A DNA stretch of 10,707 nucleotides, from positions 1 to 10,707 of the forward strand of contig CAIYNH010000131.1 in assembly GCA_903927495.1 (NCBI GenBank). Reading direction: 5' to 3'. The position numbers and the translations under genes are program-made. The DNA comes from an uncultured beta proteobacterium (GTDB lineage: Bacteria > Pseudomonadota > Gammaproteobacteria > Burkholderiales > Burkholderiaceae_C). Positions 1 to 6,898 of the stretch are shown in pieces (positions within the stretch are counted from its first letter, which is position 1; every line of letters begins with the position of its first letter). Under the pieces are notes generated by a model, which saw nothing but the letters and a program-made list of their open reading frames with translations, was not told the DNA's origin and searched no databases.

Positions 1-221
1 ACGACCTCAGGGCTAACGATTTAAACCTGAGCAATAAAAAGCCACGGAAGTCGCTATTGCGAGTTGTATGCCAGTTGCAGTGGTGTTTTGACAATTCAGA
101 TTCCCCAAAGCGTTGCGTGGCAGTAGTTTGGTTAGTTCTGTTGTTGTGCGAACCTTTGACCAGTGCTGGTTGTGGAGTTTAGCTTCTTTAAGCGAAGGGG
201 CTGCGGCGTTTGGGCTGGCCT

Positions 222-1586
222 TTAGTGCGTGTTGCGGCCAATGCCGGCGTATTGAAAGCCGTTGGCAGCCATGAGTTGGGGCTCAAACAGGTTGCGGCCG
301 TCAAAGACGATGGGCGACTTCATGGCTGCTTTCATGGCCGCAAGGTTGGGGCTGCGGTAGGCTTTCCATTCGGTCATGATGATCAGGGCATCTGCACCCG
401 TGAGTGCGTCCATGGGTTTGCCAGCGTAGCTGATGTTGACCAAGAGTCCCGGGGCATCAGCCAGGTCAAGTGCAAGCACGCGTTGGGTTTCTTGCACAGC
501 TGCCGGGTCGTGGGCCACGATGCTGGCGCCAGCGCGCAGCAGGGCCTTAATGACAACCCGACTGGGTGCGTCGCGCATGTCGTCGGTGTTGGGTTTAAAG
601 GCCAAGCCCCAGAGGGCAAAGGTGCGCCCAGTTAAGCTTGGCCCAAATTGAGCCATGATTTTGTTGGCCAGCACGTATTTTTGGTCATTATTAACCGCTT
701 CAACAGCCTCAAGCACGCGCAGCGCCTGACCATGTTCCCGTGCCGTGCGCACAATGGCTTGCACGTCTTTAGGAAAGCAGCTACCGCCATACCCGGTGCC
801 AGCGTACAAAAAGCTATAACCAATGCGAGGGTCTGAGCCAATGCCCTGACGCACCAGTTCAATGTCGGCCCCCACTTTGTCGGCCAGGTTGGCCAGCTCG
901 TTCATGAAGCTGATGCGGGTGGCCAGCATGGCGTTGGCAGCGTATTTGGTGAACTCGGCGCTTTTCACGTCCATGACGCGGGTGCGTTCATGGTTGCGGT
1001 TAAACGGTGCGTAGAGCTGGCGCATGGTGGCCAAGGCGTGTTGGCCCGCCTCATCACCGTCAGCCCCAAGCACGATGCGGTCTGGGCGGGTGAAGTCTTC
1101 AACCGCAGCGCCTTCTTTGAGAAACTCGGGGTTGCTGATGACTGAAAAGCCTGCTGCTACTGCGCGCTGGGCAAGTTCCGCCTTGATTGCGGCGCTGACT
1201 TTGCCAGCGGTACCCACAGGTACTGTTGATTTGTCAACGACCACCTTGAAATCGGTCATGTAGCGGCCAATGTTGCGGGCGGCAGCCAGCACATATTGCA
1301 GGTCGGCACTGCCGTCTTCGTCTGGCGGGGTGCCTACAGCAATAAATTGAACGCTACCGTGAGCTACGCTGGCAGCAATGTCGGTAGAAAAGGTGAGGCG
1401 GCCAACTTCGACATTTCGCTCAATAATTTCTTTCAGGCCCGGCTCATAAATGGGCACGCCGCCGCCGGTAAGCAGGTCAATTTTGGTTTGGTCAAGGTCC
1501 AGGCAAAACACGTTGTTGCCAAGGTCAGCCAGGCAAGCGCCAGTGACGAGGCCAACGTAGCCTGTTCCGATGATGGTGATGTTCAT
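222..1586 (-). CDS. ugd: UDP-glucose 6-dehydrogenase (intact)
   Basis: Oxidises UDP-glucose to UDP-glucuronate with two NAD+, giving a cytoplasmic precursor for acidic exopolysaccharide. The 454-residue product has the usual length of the long bacterial class. It opens with a Rossmann motif ([16 protein letters not shown], residues 1-16), then GTPPDEDGS (85-93), STVPVGT (120-126), NPEFLKEG (152-159), the central helix [11 protein letters not shown] (214-224) and the catalytic segment [10 protein letters not shown] with Cys270; [17 protein letters not shown] (323-339) and DGRNLF (429-434) mark the C-terminal domain. The ATG at 1586 begins exactly at the Rossmann strand; no good Shine-Dalgarno is visible. 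It lies 31 bases after gmd and is probably cotranscribed with it. This protein is of a different subclass from the short-type ugd fragments near 8.6 and 9.3 kb, so it is not their parent. Identification is very secure. Confidence 0.97.
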   Translation of the reverse strand: MNITIIGTGYVGLVTGACLADLGNNVFCLDLDQTKIDLLTGGGVPIYEPGLKEIIERNVEVGRLTFSTDIAASVAHGSVQFIAVGTPPDEDGSADLQYVLAAARNIGRYMTDFKVVVDKSTVPVGTAGKVSAAIKAELAQRAVAAGFSVISNPEFLKEGAAVEDFTRPDRIVLGADGDEAGQHALATMRQLYAPFNRNHERTRVMDVKSAEFTKYAANAMLATRISFMNELANLADKVGADIELVRQGIGSDPRIGYSFLYAGTGYGGSCFPKDVQAIVRTAREHGQALRVLEAVEAVNNDQKYVLANKIMAQFGPSLTGRTFALWGLAFKPNTDDMRDAPSRVVIKALLRAGASIVAHDPAAVQETQRVLALDLADAPGLLVNISYAGKPMDALTGADALIIMTEWKAYRSPNLAAMKAAMKSPIVFDGRNLFEPQLMAANGFQYAGIGRNTH

Positions 1587-1617
1587 GGTGGGTTCACTTT
1601 TAATTTAGGCAGATTTC

Positions 1618-2748
1618 TTATTCCAAACTCACATTCACGCTATACCCATTTTTCTTCAGCAGCGCATGCTGGCGGGCTTGCTGCAAGTCGCTGGTTACCA
1701 TCTCGGCCACCATGTCGTCCAGGGTGATCTCTGGCACCCAACCCAGCGTAGCTTTGGCCTTGGCTGGGTCGCCTAGCAGCGTTTCAACTTCAGTGGGGCG
1801 GTAGTAGCGGGGGTCAACTCTCACAATCACATCACCCACCTTGAGGGCCGGTGCCTTGTCGCCGGTGATGGTTTTGACCACAGCCTGCTCTAGCTCACCC
1901 ACGCCTTCAAAGGCCACGCTAACGCCTAACTGGGCAGCAGCTTTGTCGATGAACTGGCGCACGCTGTACTGCACGCCAGTGGCAACACAGAAGTCTTGGG
2001 GCTGGTCTTGTTGCAGCATCATCCATTGCATGCGCACATAGTCTTTGGCATGACCCCAGTCGCGCAGCGCGCTCATGTTGCCCATGTACAGGCAGTCTTC
2101 CAGGCCCTGAGCAATGTTGGCCAGACCACGGGTGATCTTGCGGGTGACAAAGGTTTCACCCCGGCGCGGGCTCTCATGGTTGAACAGGATGCCGTTACAG
2201 GCATACATGCCATAGGCTTCACGGTAGTTCACGGTGATCCAGTAGGCATACAGCTTGGCCACGGCGTACGGGCTGCGCGGGTAAAACGGGGTGGTTTCGC
2301 GCTGGGGGATTTCTTGCACCAGACCATACAGCTCGCTGGTACTGGCTTGGTAGTAGCGGGTTTTTTTCTCCAGGCCCAAAATGCGAATAGCCTCCAGTAT
2401 GCGCAGCGCGCCCATGCCATCGACATCGGCGGTGTACTCGGGGCTCTCAAAACTCACGGCCACATGGCTTTGTGCGCCGAGGTTGTAAATTTCATCTGGC
2501 TGCACCTGCTGAATGATGCGCGTCAGGTTGCTGGTGTCAGACAGGTCGCCGTAGTGCAGTTTGAAGTTGGCACCGGTGATATGCGGGTCTTGGTAGATGT
2601 GGTCTACCCGCTGGGTGTTAAACGAGCTGGAGCGGCGCTTGATGCCGTGAACGATGTAGCCTTTTTCCAAAAGGAATTCGGCCAGGTAGCTGCCGTCTTG
2701 GCCGGTGATGCCGGTGATGAGGGCGACTTTGGGGGGTTGCGGGGTCAT
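1618..2748 (-). CDS. gmd: GDP-mannose 4,6-dehydratase (intact)
   Basis: Converts GDP-D-mannose to GDP-4-dehydro-6-deoxy-D-mannose, the branch point to GDP-fucose, GDP-rhamnose and perosamine for surface polysaccharide. The 376-residue extended-SDR protein shows the NADP-binding GITGQDG (residues 13-19), ASTSELYG (135-142; Thr137 and Glu139 of the active site), SPYAVAK with Tyr161 and Lys165, NHESPRRG (190-197) and [11 protein letters not shown] (317-327). I start at the ATG at 2748; a TTG seven codons upstream keeps the frame open, but the second gmd copy at 9652 begins at the equivalent ATG. Its first 231 bases are about 97% identical to the deleted copy at 9422-9652 and its last 75 bases about 91%. 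It is upstream of ugd in the same direction. A downstream GDP-sugar reductase or epimerase is not in the window. Confidence 0.97.
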   Translation of the reverse strand: MTPQPPKVALITGITGQDGSYLAEFLLEKGYIVHGIKRRSSSFNTQRVDHIYQDPHITGANFKLHYGDLSDTSNLTRIIQQVQPDEIYNLGAQSHVAVSFESPEYTADVDGMGALRILEAIRILGLEKKTRYYQASTSELYGLVQEIPQRETTPFYPRSPYAVAKLYAYWITVNYREAYGMYACNGILFNHESPRRGETFVTRKITRGLANIAQGLEDCLYMGNMSALRDWGHAKDYVRMQWMMLQQDQPQDFCVATGVQYSVRQFIDKAAAQLGVSVAFEGVGELEQAVVKTITGDKAPALKVGDVIVRVDPRYYRPTEVETLLGDPAKAKATLGWVPEITLDDMVAEMVTSDLQQARQHALLKKNGYSVNVSLE

Positions 2749-2770
2749 GGTAAAAACGGTATTTATCAAA

Positions 2771-2816
2771 GTTGATAGCTGCTGGTGCTTGCTGGACGGG
2801 CTCTGGCGGTTGATTT
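2771..2816. repeat. Comamonadaceae-type intergenic repeat, copy A
   Basis: The stretch shares the core GATAGCTGCTG..GC.TGC..GACGGGC with three other intergenic sites here (4833-4864, 6851-6893, 9303-9349). It lies between the PIN partner gene and gmd. I recall similar short elements scattered between genes of Rhodoferax, Polaromonas and Acidovorax; that link is from memory and not a search. Function unknown. Confidence 0.55.
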
Positions 2817-2840
2817 GCTGTGTGAAATTGGCATGCTTAT

Positions 2841-3047
2841 TCAGGGTTGACCTAATTGGCTTGCTAACTGATTGGCAGCGTTTGCGATGTTCTCAACACC
2901 CATTTCTGGCAACCCAGTGCGTCGCCACTCTGTGTAATCAAATTTGTCTTGGGTAACAGAAATTAAAAAACGCTCAGTCTCGATCAAGCCAAGTGAGCCT
3001 ATCAAGGCTTGCATGCCTTGCATACGAATTTCAGATTCAGTTCTCAT
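2841..3047 (-). CDS. Small partner of the PIN-domain protein, putative antitoxin
   Basis: A 68-residue acidic protein ([20 protein letters not shown] at the start, then RFLISVTQ and [11 protein letters not shown]). I recognise the pattern 'alpha-helical start, ERF, DYTEWR' from small hypothetical proteins encoded beside PIN proteins, but cannot name a Pfam family. The frame is open further upstream to 3104, but the ATG at 3047 is preferred because it overlaps the PIN stop codon by 11 bases, which suggests translational coupling, and because the longer version adds residues unlike the rest. By context it is the likely antitoxin. This puts toxin first and antitoxin second, the reverse of classical vapBC. 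No DNA-binding motif is obvious. An accessory role is also possible. Confidence 0.6.
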   Translation of the reverse strand: MRTESEIRMQGMQALIGSLGLIETERFLISVTQDKFDYTEWRRTGLPEMGVENIANAANQLASQLGQP

Positions 3048-3483
3048 ACCAATTCTCCATAAATGCAATTGCTTCGCCCGGTAGCAATGTGGGTACGGTG
3101 CCAATTTTGCGCATTTTCTTGATTAAGCGGTCATCTGTTGTGACGAATATGTTTGCTTTACCAGACATAGCTGCTGAAATATGTAACGCATCGTACTGCC
3201 CCATGCCATTTGTTACGAAAAAATTGGCTTGAGAAACCACCTTGCTATCGGCCACAACAATTGACTTGGCAAGCCAGCGCCATTGCAAAATTGCATGGCG
3301 TCGTTCCACAAAGGGGTTGTTATTGCACTCAAAATCCAGCACTGAGGACCAAATCAAATCGGCCTCGCCATTCAATACTTTTTGTTGCAATAGCAGTTTG
3401 GCTTGCGTTTCTAAGTGAATGCGTGCCTGCGTCTGGTCGTCATACGGACGATTAAAGCAGCACATGTCAAGGTAGATTCGCAT
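3037..3483 (-). CDS. PIN-domain protein, VapC-like putative ribonuclease toxin
   Basis: PIN domains are metal-dependent RNases, most often toxins of type II modules that cut tRNA or other RNA. The 148-residue protein has the four expected acidic positions: Asp6 in MRIYLDMCCFNRP, Glu52 in SVLDFECN, Asp98 in YDALHISAA, and Asp117/Asp118 in FVTTDDRLIKK, so the active site appears complete. The subgroup with 'IYLD.CC.NRPYDDQ' at the N-terminus is common in environmental bacteria. I start at the ATG at 3483; an immediately preceding GTG is an alternative. The start overlaps the TGA of a 13-codon ORF (3483-3524) by one base, and the stop is overlapped by the downstream partner gene. It sits between the EPS regulator and gmd, so it would be transcribed within the EPS operon. 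Confidence 0.8.
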   Translation of the reverse strand: MRIYLDMCCFNRPYDDQTQARIHLETQAKLLLQQKVLNGEADLIWSSVLDFECNNNPFVERRHAILQWRWLAKSIVVADSKVVSQANFFVTNGMGQYDALHISAAMSGKANIFVTTDDRLIKKMRKIGTVPTLLPGEAIAFMENWYEN

Positions 3484-3524
3484 CACGATTGATCTTTAGT
3501 TTTAGTCAGCGGCGCGAATTTCAT
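3483..3524 (-). CDS. 13-codon leader ORF in front of the PIN gene
   Basis: ATG at 3524 opens a 13-residue ORF (MKFAPLTKTKDQS) ending in a TGA that shares its last base with the PIN start codon. It has the strongest ribosome-binding site seen in this part of the window, AAGGAG at 3532-3537, seven bases before the ATG. The ORF start also overlaps the TGA (3521-3523) that would end the read-through form of the upstream regulator. It may be a coupling leader that feeds ribosomes to the PIN start, or the remnant of a lost first gene. Translation is plausible from the signals alone; no homology is recognised. Confidence 0.4.
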   Translation of the reverse strand: MKFAPLTKTKDQS

Positions 3525-3589
3525 AGTTGGGCTCCTTGTGCTGGCTGCACCTTTCCAATGGCCTCTTGCTGTAGCGACTCAATTTCAGC

Positions 3590-3886
3590 CTATAACTGCT
3601 CAAACTCATGAATCTTGCGCTGCAAGAACCGTCCGGTCAGGGCGGCTTTTTCGGCAATGCCAGCCGGGGTGAGCAAGTAGGCGTAAGCCAGCTTGCGCTT
3701 GCTGCTCTGAAAGTTGTGCACCTTGAGCATGCCTTTATCCAGCAGGGCTTTGAGGCAATAGTTGGCTTTGCCCAGGCTCACACCCAGGGCTTGGGCGAGT
3801 TCGCGCTGGTTCATCTGTGGGTTGGATTCCAGCAGACGCAGAACCTTAAAGTGCGTGTTTTCTGTTTGGTGGGGTTTGCTAGCCAT
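3590..3886 (-). CDS. EPS-associated MarR-family regulator, C-terminally shortened
   Basis: A small winged-helix regulator of the 'MarR family EPS-associated' group, usually encoded at the head of EPS clusters. The product is 98 residues: helices [12 protein letters not shown] and [28 protein letters not shown] form the HTH, followed by [29 protein letters not shown], a family signature. The ATG at 3886 fits the family start; the frame is open to a TTG at 3967 but that would read through an ops-like element and a palindrome. A TAG stops the protein after HEFEQL, yet the frame continues for 22 codons (AEIESLQQEAIGKV...) to a TGA at 3521-3523. This continuation resembles the coiled-coil tail usual in the family, so the TAG probably arose from CAG or AAG. 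The HTH is complete, so the short form may still bind DNA. Confidence 0.85.
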   Translation of the reverse strand: MASKPHQTENTHFKVLRLLESNPQMNQRELAQALGVSLGKANYCLKALLDKGMLKVHNFQSSKRKLAYAYLLTPAGIAEKAALTGRFLQRKIHEFEQL

Positions 3887-3907
3887 GTGGGAGAGATGCT
3901 GTTTGGA

Positions 3908-3919
3908 CAGGCTACCGCC
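3908..3919 (-). promoter_or_regulatory. ops-like element for RfaH recruitment
   Basis: On the minus strand the sequence reads GGCGGTAGCCTG, differing at one base of twelve from the enterobacterial ops element GGCGGTAGCGTG that pauses RNA polymerase and recruits RfaH. It lies 21 bases before the ATG of the EPS MarR gene and about 90 bases after the stop of the RfaH-like gene, where a leader site for the EPS operon is expected. The match is seen directly; function in this organism is inferred. Confidence 0.6.
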
Positions 3920-3961
3920 GTGCCGTGTAACACCGTGGGCAGGCGCAGGGGTGAACATTAC

Positions 3962-3975
3962 GTTCAAGTTTGAAC
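3962..3975. promoter_or_regulatory. 14-bp palindrome, candidate operator
   Basis: GTTCAA-GT-TTGAAC is a perfect 6-bp inverted repeat with a two-base centre. It lies between the rfaH-like stop and the EPS MarR start, about 75 bases before the ATG, and resembles the dyad operators of MarR proteins. It could be the autoregulatory site of the neighbouring regulator. Only symmetry and position support this. Confidence 0.35.
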
Positions 3976-4006
3976 CAATCCTAACACGCCAATATTGACG
4001 TTTTTC

Positions 4007-4510
4007 TTACAGCTTTCTCAGGTTGCCGGGCTCAAAAGCCAATTTACAGGGTTTGCTCAGCAGTTCCATCAACACCATGGCCCGGCGTTCGCCATCGTCC
4101 ATGTGGTAGATGCCTTCAAGCCCCATAAATGGGCCCTCTTTGATTTGTACCCGGTCACCGGTCGTAAAAAGTCGTGTGGGTTGCGCGTGGGCGCTGGCGC
4201 TTGTTGTGCGCAAACTGTCAATGAGTTCAGTGCTGGCTTTGGCGGGCTCAGCCCCAAAGGTGACCAAGCGGCTCACACCCAGCGTGGAGCGAATAGACCC
4301 CCAGCTTTGGCCGGTTTTGGCGGGGTCAACTTGAAGAAACAGGTAGCGCGCAAAGAGCGGCTCTTGCACCACGGCCTTGGTGCCACGGCGGAGTTTTTCT
4401 GTGGCAAGCAGCGGCAAATAGCAGGTGTAGCCTTGCTGCTGCAAATTAAGCAGCGCACGCTGCTCTTGCCGAGGTTTGGTGTGAATAACGTGCCAGTACG
4501 CAGACAACAT
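4007..4510 (-). CDS. rfaH: RfaH-like transcription antiterminator (NusG paralog)
   Basis: A specialised NusG paralog that binds RNA polymerase paused at ops sites and promotes transcription of long surface-polysaccharide operons. The 167-residue length is typical. The NGN domain spans about residues 3-105 (YWHVIHTKPRQEQRALLNLQ, then YTCYLPL, QEPLFARYLFLQVDP, STLGVSRLVTFG). The C-terminal KOW domain begins near 113 (FTTGDRVQIKEGPFMGLEGI) and ends RRAMVLMELLSKPCKLAFEP. The start ATG at 4510 is preceded by AGGGA ten bases upstream. It is the first intact gene of the EPS part, followed at 120 bases by the EPS MarR regulator with an ops-like site between them. A housekeeping NusG is unlikely: the context and divergent KOW sequence fit a paralog of the RfaH/NGN-SP type. 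Whether it is a strict RfaH orthologue cannot be settled here. Confidence 0.88.
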   Translation of the reverse strand: MLSAYWHVIHTKPRQEQRALLNLQQQGYTCYLPLLATEKLRRGTKAVVQEPLFARYLFLQVDPAKTGQSWGSIRSTLGVSRLVTFGAEPAKASTELIDSLRTTSASAHAQPTRLFTTGDRVQIKEGPFMGLEGIYHMDDGERRAMVLMELLSKPCKLAFEPGNLRKL

Positions 4511-4640
4511 GAGTGACAGATCCCTAAGATTAACTGAGCAGGTTTTCTTTGGAAACCTTAAATCAACCGGTTCATTTTAGGGTGTTTGAGCTGCTGTTTT
4601 GGCCTTTCTATTTTTTTATGTGCCGGGCGTCTTGGTGTTT
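4511..4640 (-). promoter_or_regulatory. Upstream region of the rfaH-like gene
   Basis: This AT-richer stretch must hold the promoter of the EPS regulator block. On the minus strand I see TTTCCA and TAATCT about 17 bases apart (roughly 4549 to 4527), a weak sigma-70-like pair, and a perfect 6-bp inverted repeat AGGTTT/AAACCT at 4540-4558 overlapping it, which could be an operator. None of these is strong alone. Confidence 0.3.
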
Positions 4641-4702
4641 GTTGAATGTTTGTAGCGGTTTTGAATTTGGGTGAAGTGAACAATCAAAGATCAGCAGTTT
4701 GC

Positions 4703-4748
4703 GCGGCTTCCAGCCGCAGACGCTGGGGAAAGCGGCAAGATGCCGCTT
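4703..4748. repeat. Pair of GC-rich hairpins
   Basis: Two perfect short inverted repeats stand 12 bases apart: GCGGCT/AGCCGC with a three-base loop (4703-4717) and AAGCGGCA/TGCCGCTT with a three-base loop (4730-4748). The arrangement resembles a REP or BIME-like intergenic element. A terminator for the recQ remnant is less likely because no T run follows on the minus strand. The rest of the gap 4640-4832 shows nothing recognisable. Confidence 0.4.
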
Positions 4749-4832
4749 CCACAAGTGCCACGCCTGATTCCGATTTTTGTCGCATTTGCTTAGCGCGGAT
4801 CAGGAAGTCTGACCTTTGAAGAAATCAAAAAA

Positions 4833-4864
4833 GATAGCTGCTGATGCCTGCCTGTCAATAGCCA
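4833..4864. repeat. Comamonadaceae-type intergenic repeat, copy B (partial)
   Basis: GATAGCTGCTGATGCCTGCC at 4833-4852 matches the first half of the element at 2771, then changes to TGTCAATAGCC. It overlaps the end of the recQ remnant, whose TGA (4855-4857) lies within it, so the element may have supplied the stop codon. Confidence 0.45.
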
Positions 4865-5250
4865 CAGCCCGCCATGACTTCGAGAACCGCGGCACCATAA
4901 GCCTCCAGCTTACGTGCGCCGATGCCACTGATACCTTGCAGGTCGGCCAAAGACTGAGGTGTACGCTCGGCAATCGCCGACAGCGTGGCATCGTGAAAAA
5001 TCACGTAAGCAGGCAAATTGTGTGCTTTGGCCACTTCAAAACGCCAGGCCTTCAGGGCATTCAGGCGACTCTGGGCGGCAGAGTCCAGCCTGGTGGCTAC
5101 TTTGGGCACTTCAGTCGCCACTGATCGGCGCGCTTTGCGTTCGCGCACCGGGGCCAGCGACACCCGCAAACGCACCGGCACCTCGCCCTTGAGCACAGCA
5201 CGCGAGTTGCCTGAGAGCTTCAAGGGTTGCAGTGACGATCTGATGCTCAT
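4855..5250 (-). pseudogene. recQ: RecQ helicase C-terminal remnant (end of RQC plus HRDC domain)
   Basis: The 131-residue ORF matches only the last part of RecQ, a 3'-5' DNA helicase normally about 600 residues. Residues 9-28 (PLKLSGNSRAVLKGEVPVRL) look like the end of the RQC domain. About 60-128 form an HRDC domain (LNALKAWRFEVAKAHNLPAYVIFHDATLSAIA, then LQGISGIGARKLEAYGAAVLEV). The helicase lobes are absent: upstream of about 5280 no RecQ-like sequence is seen in any frame. Just before the apparent ATG, another frame reads TGDLNEHQIVT, which could be RecQ as well, so a frameshift near 5240 may add to the truncation. A free HRDC domain could in principle bind DNA, but no ribosome-binding site is evident. 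Most likely a dead fragment from rearrangement. Confidence 0.85.
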
Positions 5251-5391
5251 TCAAGTCTCCGGTCTTTGGGCTGCAGTGTTGACGCAGCCAACAGATCCAG
5301 CAAGCCCTGAAATGACCAAATACTCAGGCCTGAGGTGTTCCTGGTAACTGTTTGGGATTGCACGTGGTATAAATTCACCATCGGTAGCAAC

Positions 5392-5967
5392 TCAAAGTTC
5401 GGTATTCGTAGTGGCGGCTTCGGGGTAAAGGTTCGGAAGCAATATATTCAAGGTGTCCAACGGAAAGTTGAACGACACGGGCCCTTTGAGGTTGTCGCTC
5501 ACGAGCAACTTGTCCTTGAGAAGTTGCGTCAGCACTCGGCGTGCACTTCGTTCGGGCAGGCCAATCATCTGGCAGAAGTCCCCGCGCGATACGGGGCCAC
5601 CGATAAGCACGTGGTGCAGGGCAAGGGTGGCCTCTTTTGTGTAGTTCTCGAACTGCGAGCTTTCCGAACGTACCAGCATCAACGCGGCGATGCGCTCACG
5701 CAAGTCAGCCAAGCAAAGCATTCCTGTCATGAACGTGACTTGGTCGTGGGCAATTTCAATGAAAAACTCGCACCACTCCCACAGCAACTTTTCACTGAAG
5801 TTACCGCGCCCGTCAAGGTCGCCATGGCGCGCGCTATCTGCGTTGGCCAACATGACGTAGTATTTGTCGCGTAGTCGCGCGAGTCCTCGGTTGACAGACC
5901 ACAATCCGGCGCTTGCCGGCAGTAGCGCGCAATGCGTCTGTAGCCGACATGCCTGCTCCAATGTCAA
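5392..5967 (-). pseudogene. Fic-family protein, C-terminal fragment without the catalytic motif
   Basis: Fic proteins transfer AMP or similar groups to target proteins through HPFx(D/E)GNGR. This 191-residue ORF carries only sequence I know from downstream of that motif: LWSVNRGLARLRDKYYVML (22-40), GDLDGRGNFSEKLLWEWCEFF (about 49-69), then a winged-helix tail (RGDFCQMIGLPERSARRVLTQLL, LKGPVSFNFPLDTLNILLPNLYP). The first ATG-like codon is a TTG at 5967; the frame stays open to 6018, and no HPF..GNGR is seen there or in other frames before the palindromic repeat at 6104. The family is usually 350-400 residues, so roughly half is missing. It is not a copy of the Fic gene at 9722, whose tail is different. 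AMPylation activity is not expected. Confidence 0.75.
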
Positions 5968-6103
5968 TGCCTCTAGTCTAGCGAAATGCTTGCCAACAAG
6001 CTTGAAACTTCGTTTTTAGATGCAGATAGTGCAAGCGCCGGGGAAAAATTTGCGTTGTCAACGGTACCTAAGCGCGTCCGCGTGTGACTGGACATACCTG
6101 ATG

Positions 6104-6134
6104 AAATTAATTGAACTCCGGCCCCAATTAATTC
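6104..6134. repeat. REP-like palindromic repeat, left copy
   Basis: A 31-bp element with arms AATTAATTG and CAATTAATT around a GC-rich 11-base centre. It differs at one base from the copy at 6899-6929. It overlaps the end of the ParE-like gene, providing the last codons and TAA stop. The design resembles AATTAATTGGGG(T/C)C.GAGT elements I recall from proteobacterial intergenic regions; that recall is not a search result. Confidence 0.7.
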
Positions 6135-6454
6135 TTTTCTTCGGCAAGACCAATGGTTTTTGCGTCGTACCACTCTTTTTGATGAATGATTCGGGCAACA
6201 AGATTGGTGTCTGTTTTTTCATAGCGTTTATGGAAAATCAGGTAGCCACTTACGCCAAAAACAACGATTGATTTGCGGACTTGCGCTCGGTCTTCTACGG
6301 GCGCGCCGCTATCTGGATGGGCTTCAAGATATTCGAGCCCGGCAATGATTGCAGCATTGCCATTGTCGGCCACCGTGGCATCAAACTGTGCCAGAAAGTC
6401 GTAAAGACGTTGAATGTCGGCACGCGCGCTGGCTGAAATTTTTATGAATGACAT
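6128..6454 (-). CDS. RelE/ParE-family toxin
   Basis: A 108-residue member of the RelE/ParE superfamily, whose members are gyrase poisons or ribosome-dependent mRNA nucleases. The layout is typical: N-terminal strand and helix MSFIKISASARADIQRLYDFLAQFD (residues 1-25), middle helix AAIIAGLEYLEAHPDSGAPVE, then RKSIVVFGVSGYLIFHKRYEKTDTNLVARIIHQKEWYD. The strand 'YLIFHKRY' and 'VARIIHQKEWYD' are family signatures and favour ParE/plasmid-stabilisation type over RelE. The start ATG at 6454 lies inside the 3' end of the antitoxin gene (13-base overlap), the usual coupled arrangement. The frame is open to 6499 but that extension lacks the family start. The C-terminus and stop fall within a palindromic repeat, so the natural end may have been altered. 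The expected partner precedes it, so the pair looks functional. Confidence 0.85.
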   Translation of the reverse strand: MSFIKISASARADIQRLYDFLAQFDATVADNGNAAIIAGLEYLEAHPDSGAPVEDRAQVRKSIVVFGVSGYLIFHKRYEKTDTNLVARIIHQKEWYDAKTIGLAEEKN

Positions 6455-6744
6455 GCTGGCAGTTGCGCGTTCCGGTCCAGCTTGACATTCCCAGCCCAAG
6501 CCTTGAACTCATCAAGCGACAGGTGCAGCCCCGATACCTCGAAGTGAGCAACAGCCTCATCGACGCTTTTCAGGGCGGCCTGTTGCGATTCTTCTACCTT
6601 GAGGTAACGCTCAATGGCCTCTTTCATGAGGTAGTGGGCCGTGCGCTTTTTGTCCACAGCAAGCAACTTTAAACGGTCGCGCTGTGATGTATCGAGCTTT
6701 AAGGTCACCGTGGCTACGCGCGGTTTTTCTAGTGTGCCTGGCAT
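6442..6744 (-). CDS. Ribbon-helix-helix antitoxin (CopG/ParD type)
   Basis: A 100-residue antitoxin that should bind its own promoter as a dimer and neutralise the ParE-like toxin through its C-terminal tail. The RHH fold is evident: strand VATVTLKLD (residues 10-18), helix SQRDRLKLLAVDKK, turn, and helix TAHYLMKEAIERYLKVEE (about 35-52). The tail continues with QQAALKSVDEAVAHFEVSG and LSLDEFKAWAGNV, typical of the toxin-binding segment. The ATG at 6744 has AGGTG six bases upstream. It overlaps the toxin gene by 13 bases. An imperfect palindrome GTAAGACGTAATAC at about 6760-6773, between the promoter region and the start, could be the operator. Confidence 0.88.
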   Translation of the reverse strand: MPGTLEKPRVATVTLKLDTSQRDRLKLLAVDKKRTAHYLMKEAIERYLKVEESQQAALKSVDEAVAHFEVSGLHLSLDEFKAWAGNVKLDRNAQLPACHS

Positions 6745-6830
6745 GGTGTCACCTGTTGTGTAAGACGTAATACCATTCTATGTTGAAATGAAAAGCGTCG
6801 GCTTTGTCAACCCACCCAACAACTCTTGAA
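6745..6830 (-). promoter_or_regulatory. Promoter/operator region of the RHH-ParE pair
   Basis: On the minus strand a consensus TTGACA is followed 24 bases later by TAGAAT, then TATTAC. The spacing is too long for a standard sigma-70 promoter, so the true -10 is uncertain. The imperfect palindrome GTAAGACGTAATAC lies between these boxes and the antitoxin ATG, where an RHH autoregulator would bind. Confidence 0.35.
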
Positions 6831-6850
6831 TAACATGATGCTACAAATAA

Positions 6851-6893
6851 GAGAGCTGTTGGTGCATACCTGGTGGGCGCTACAGGCACAAAT
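6851..6893. repeat. Comamonadaceae-type intergenic repeat, copy C
   Basis: GAGAGCTGTTGGTGCATACC followed by TGGTGGGCGCTACAGGC matches the layout of the elements at 2771, 4833 and 9303, with the usual ATGCTACAAATA lead-in just before it. It sits directly next to the right copy of the 31-bp palindromic repeat. Confidence 0.5.
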
Positions 6894-6898
6894 ACTAC

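Noticed and set aside
1..221. Terminator or gene after ugd, including the ACCAG/CTGGT dyad and the GCAATA/TATTGC arms
   Set aside because: Stems are short, loops poor or long, and no coding pattern is visible in any frame.
210..635. Plus-strand ORF of 141 codons opposite ugd
   Set aside because: Antisense shadow of the conserved ugd coding sequence; no family resemblance.
777..788. Second ops-like match (GGCGGTAGC core) on the minus strand
   Set aside because: It lies inside ugd, where the bases encode the conserved active-site residues GGSC, and only the first nine of twelve bases match.
1996..2775. Long plus-strand ORF of 259 codons opposite gmd
   Set aside because: It is antisense to a clearly coding gene, low in recognisable motifs, and a similar antisense ORF appears over the gmd copy at 9395-9658, so it follows from gmd codon use.
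4703..4748. GC-rich hairpin pair as the terminator of the recQ remnant
   Set aside because: No T run follows either stem on the minus strand; a REP-like repeat is the better reading.
5973..6095. Minus-strand ORF of about 40 codons between the Fic fragment and the left palindromic repeat
   Set aside because: No motif or ribosome-binding site recognised, and its upstream extension reads through the palindromic repeat; it may be debris of a lost gene, but I cannot support it as a gene.
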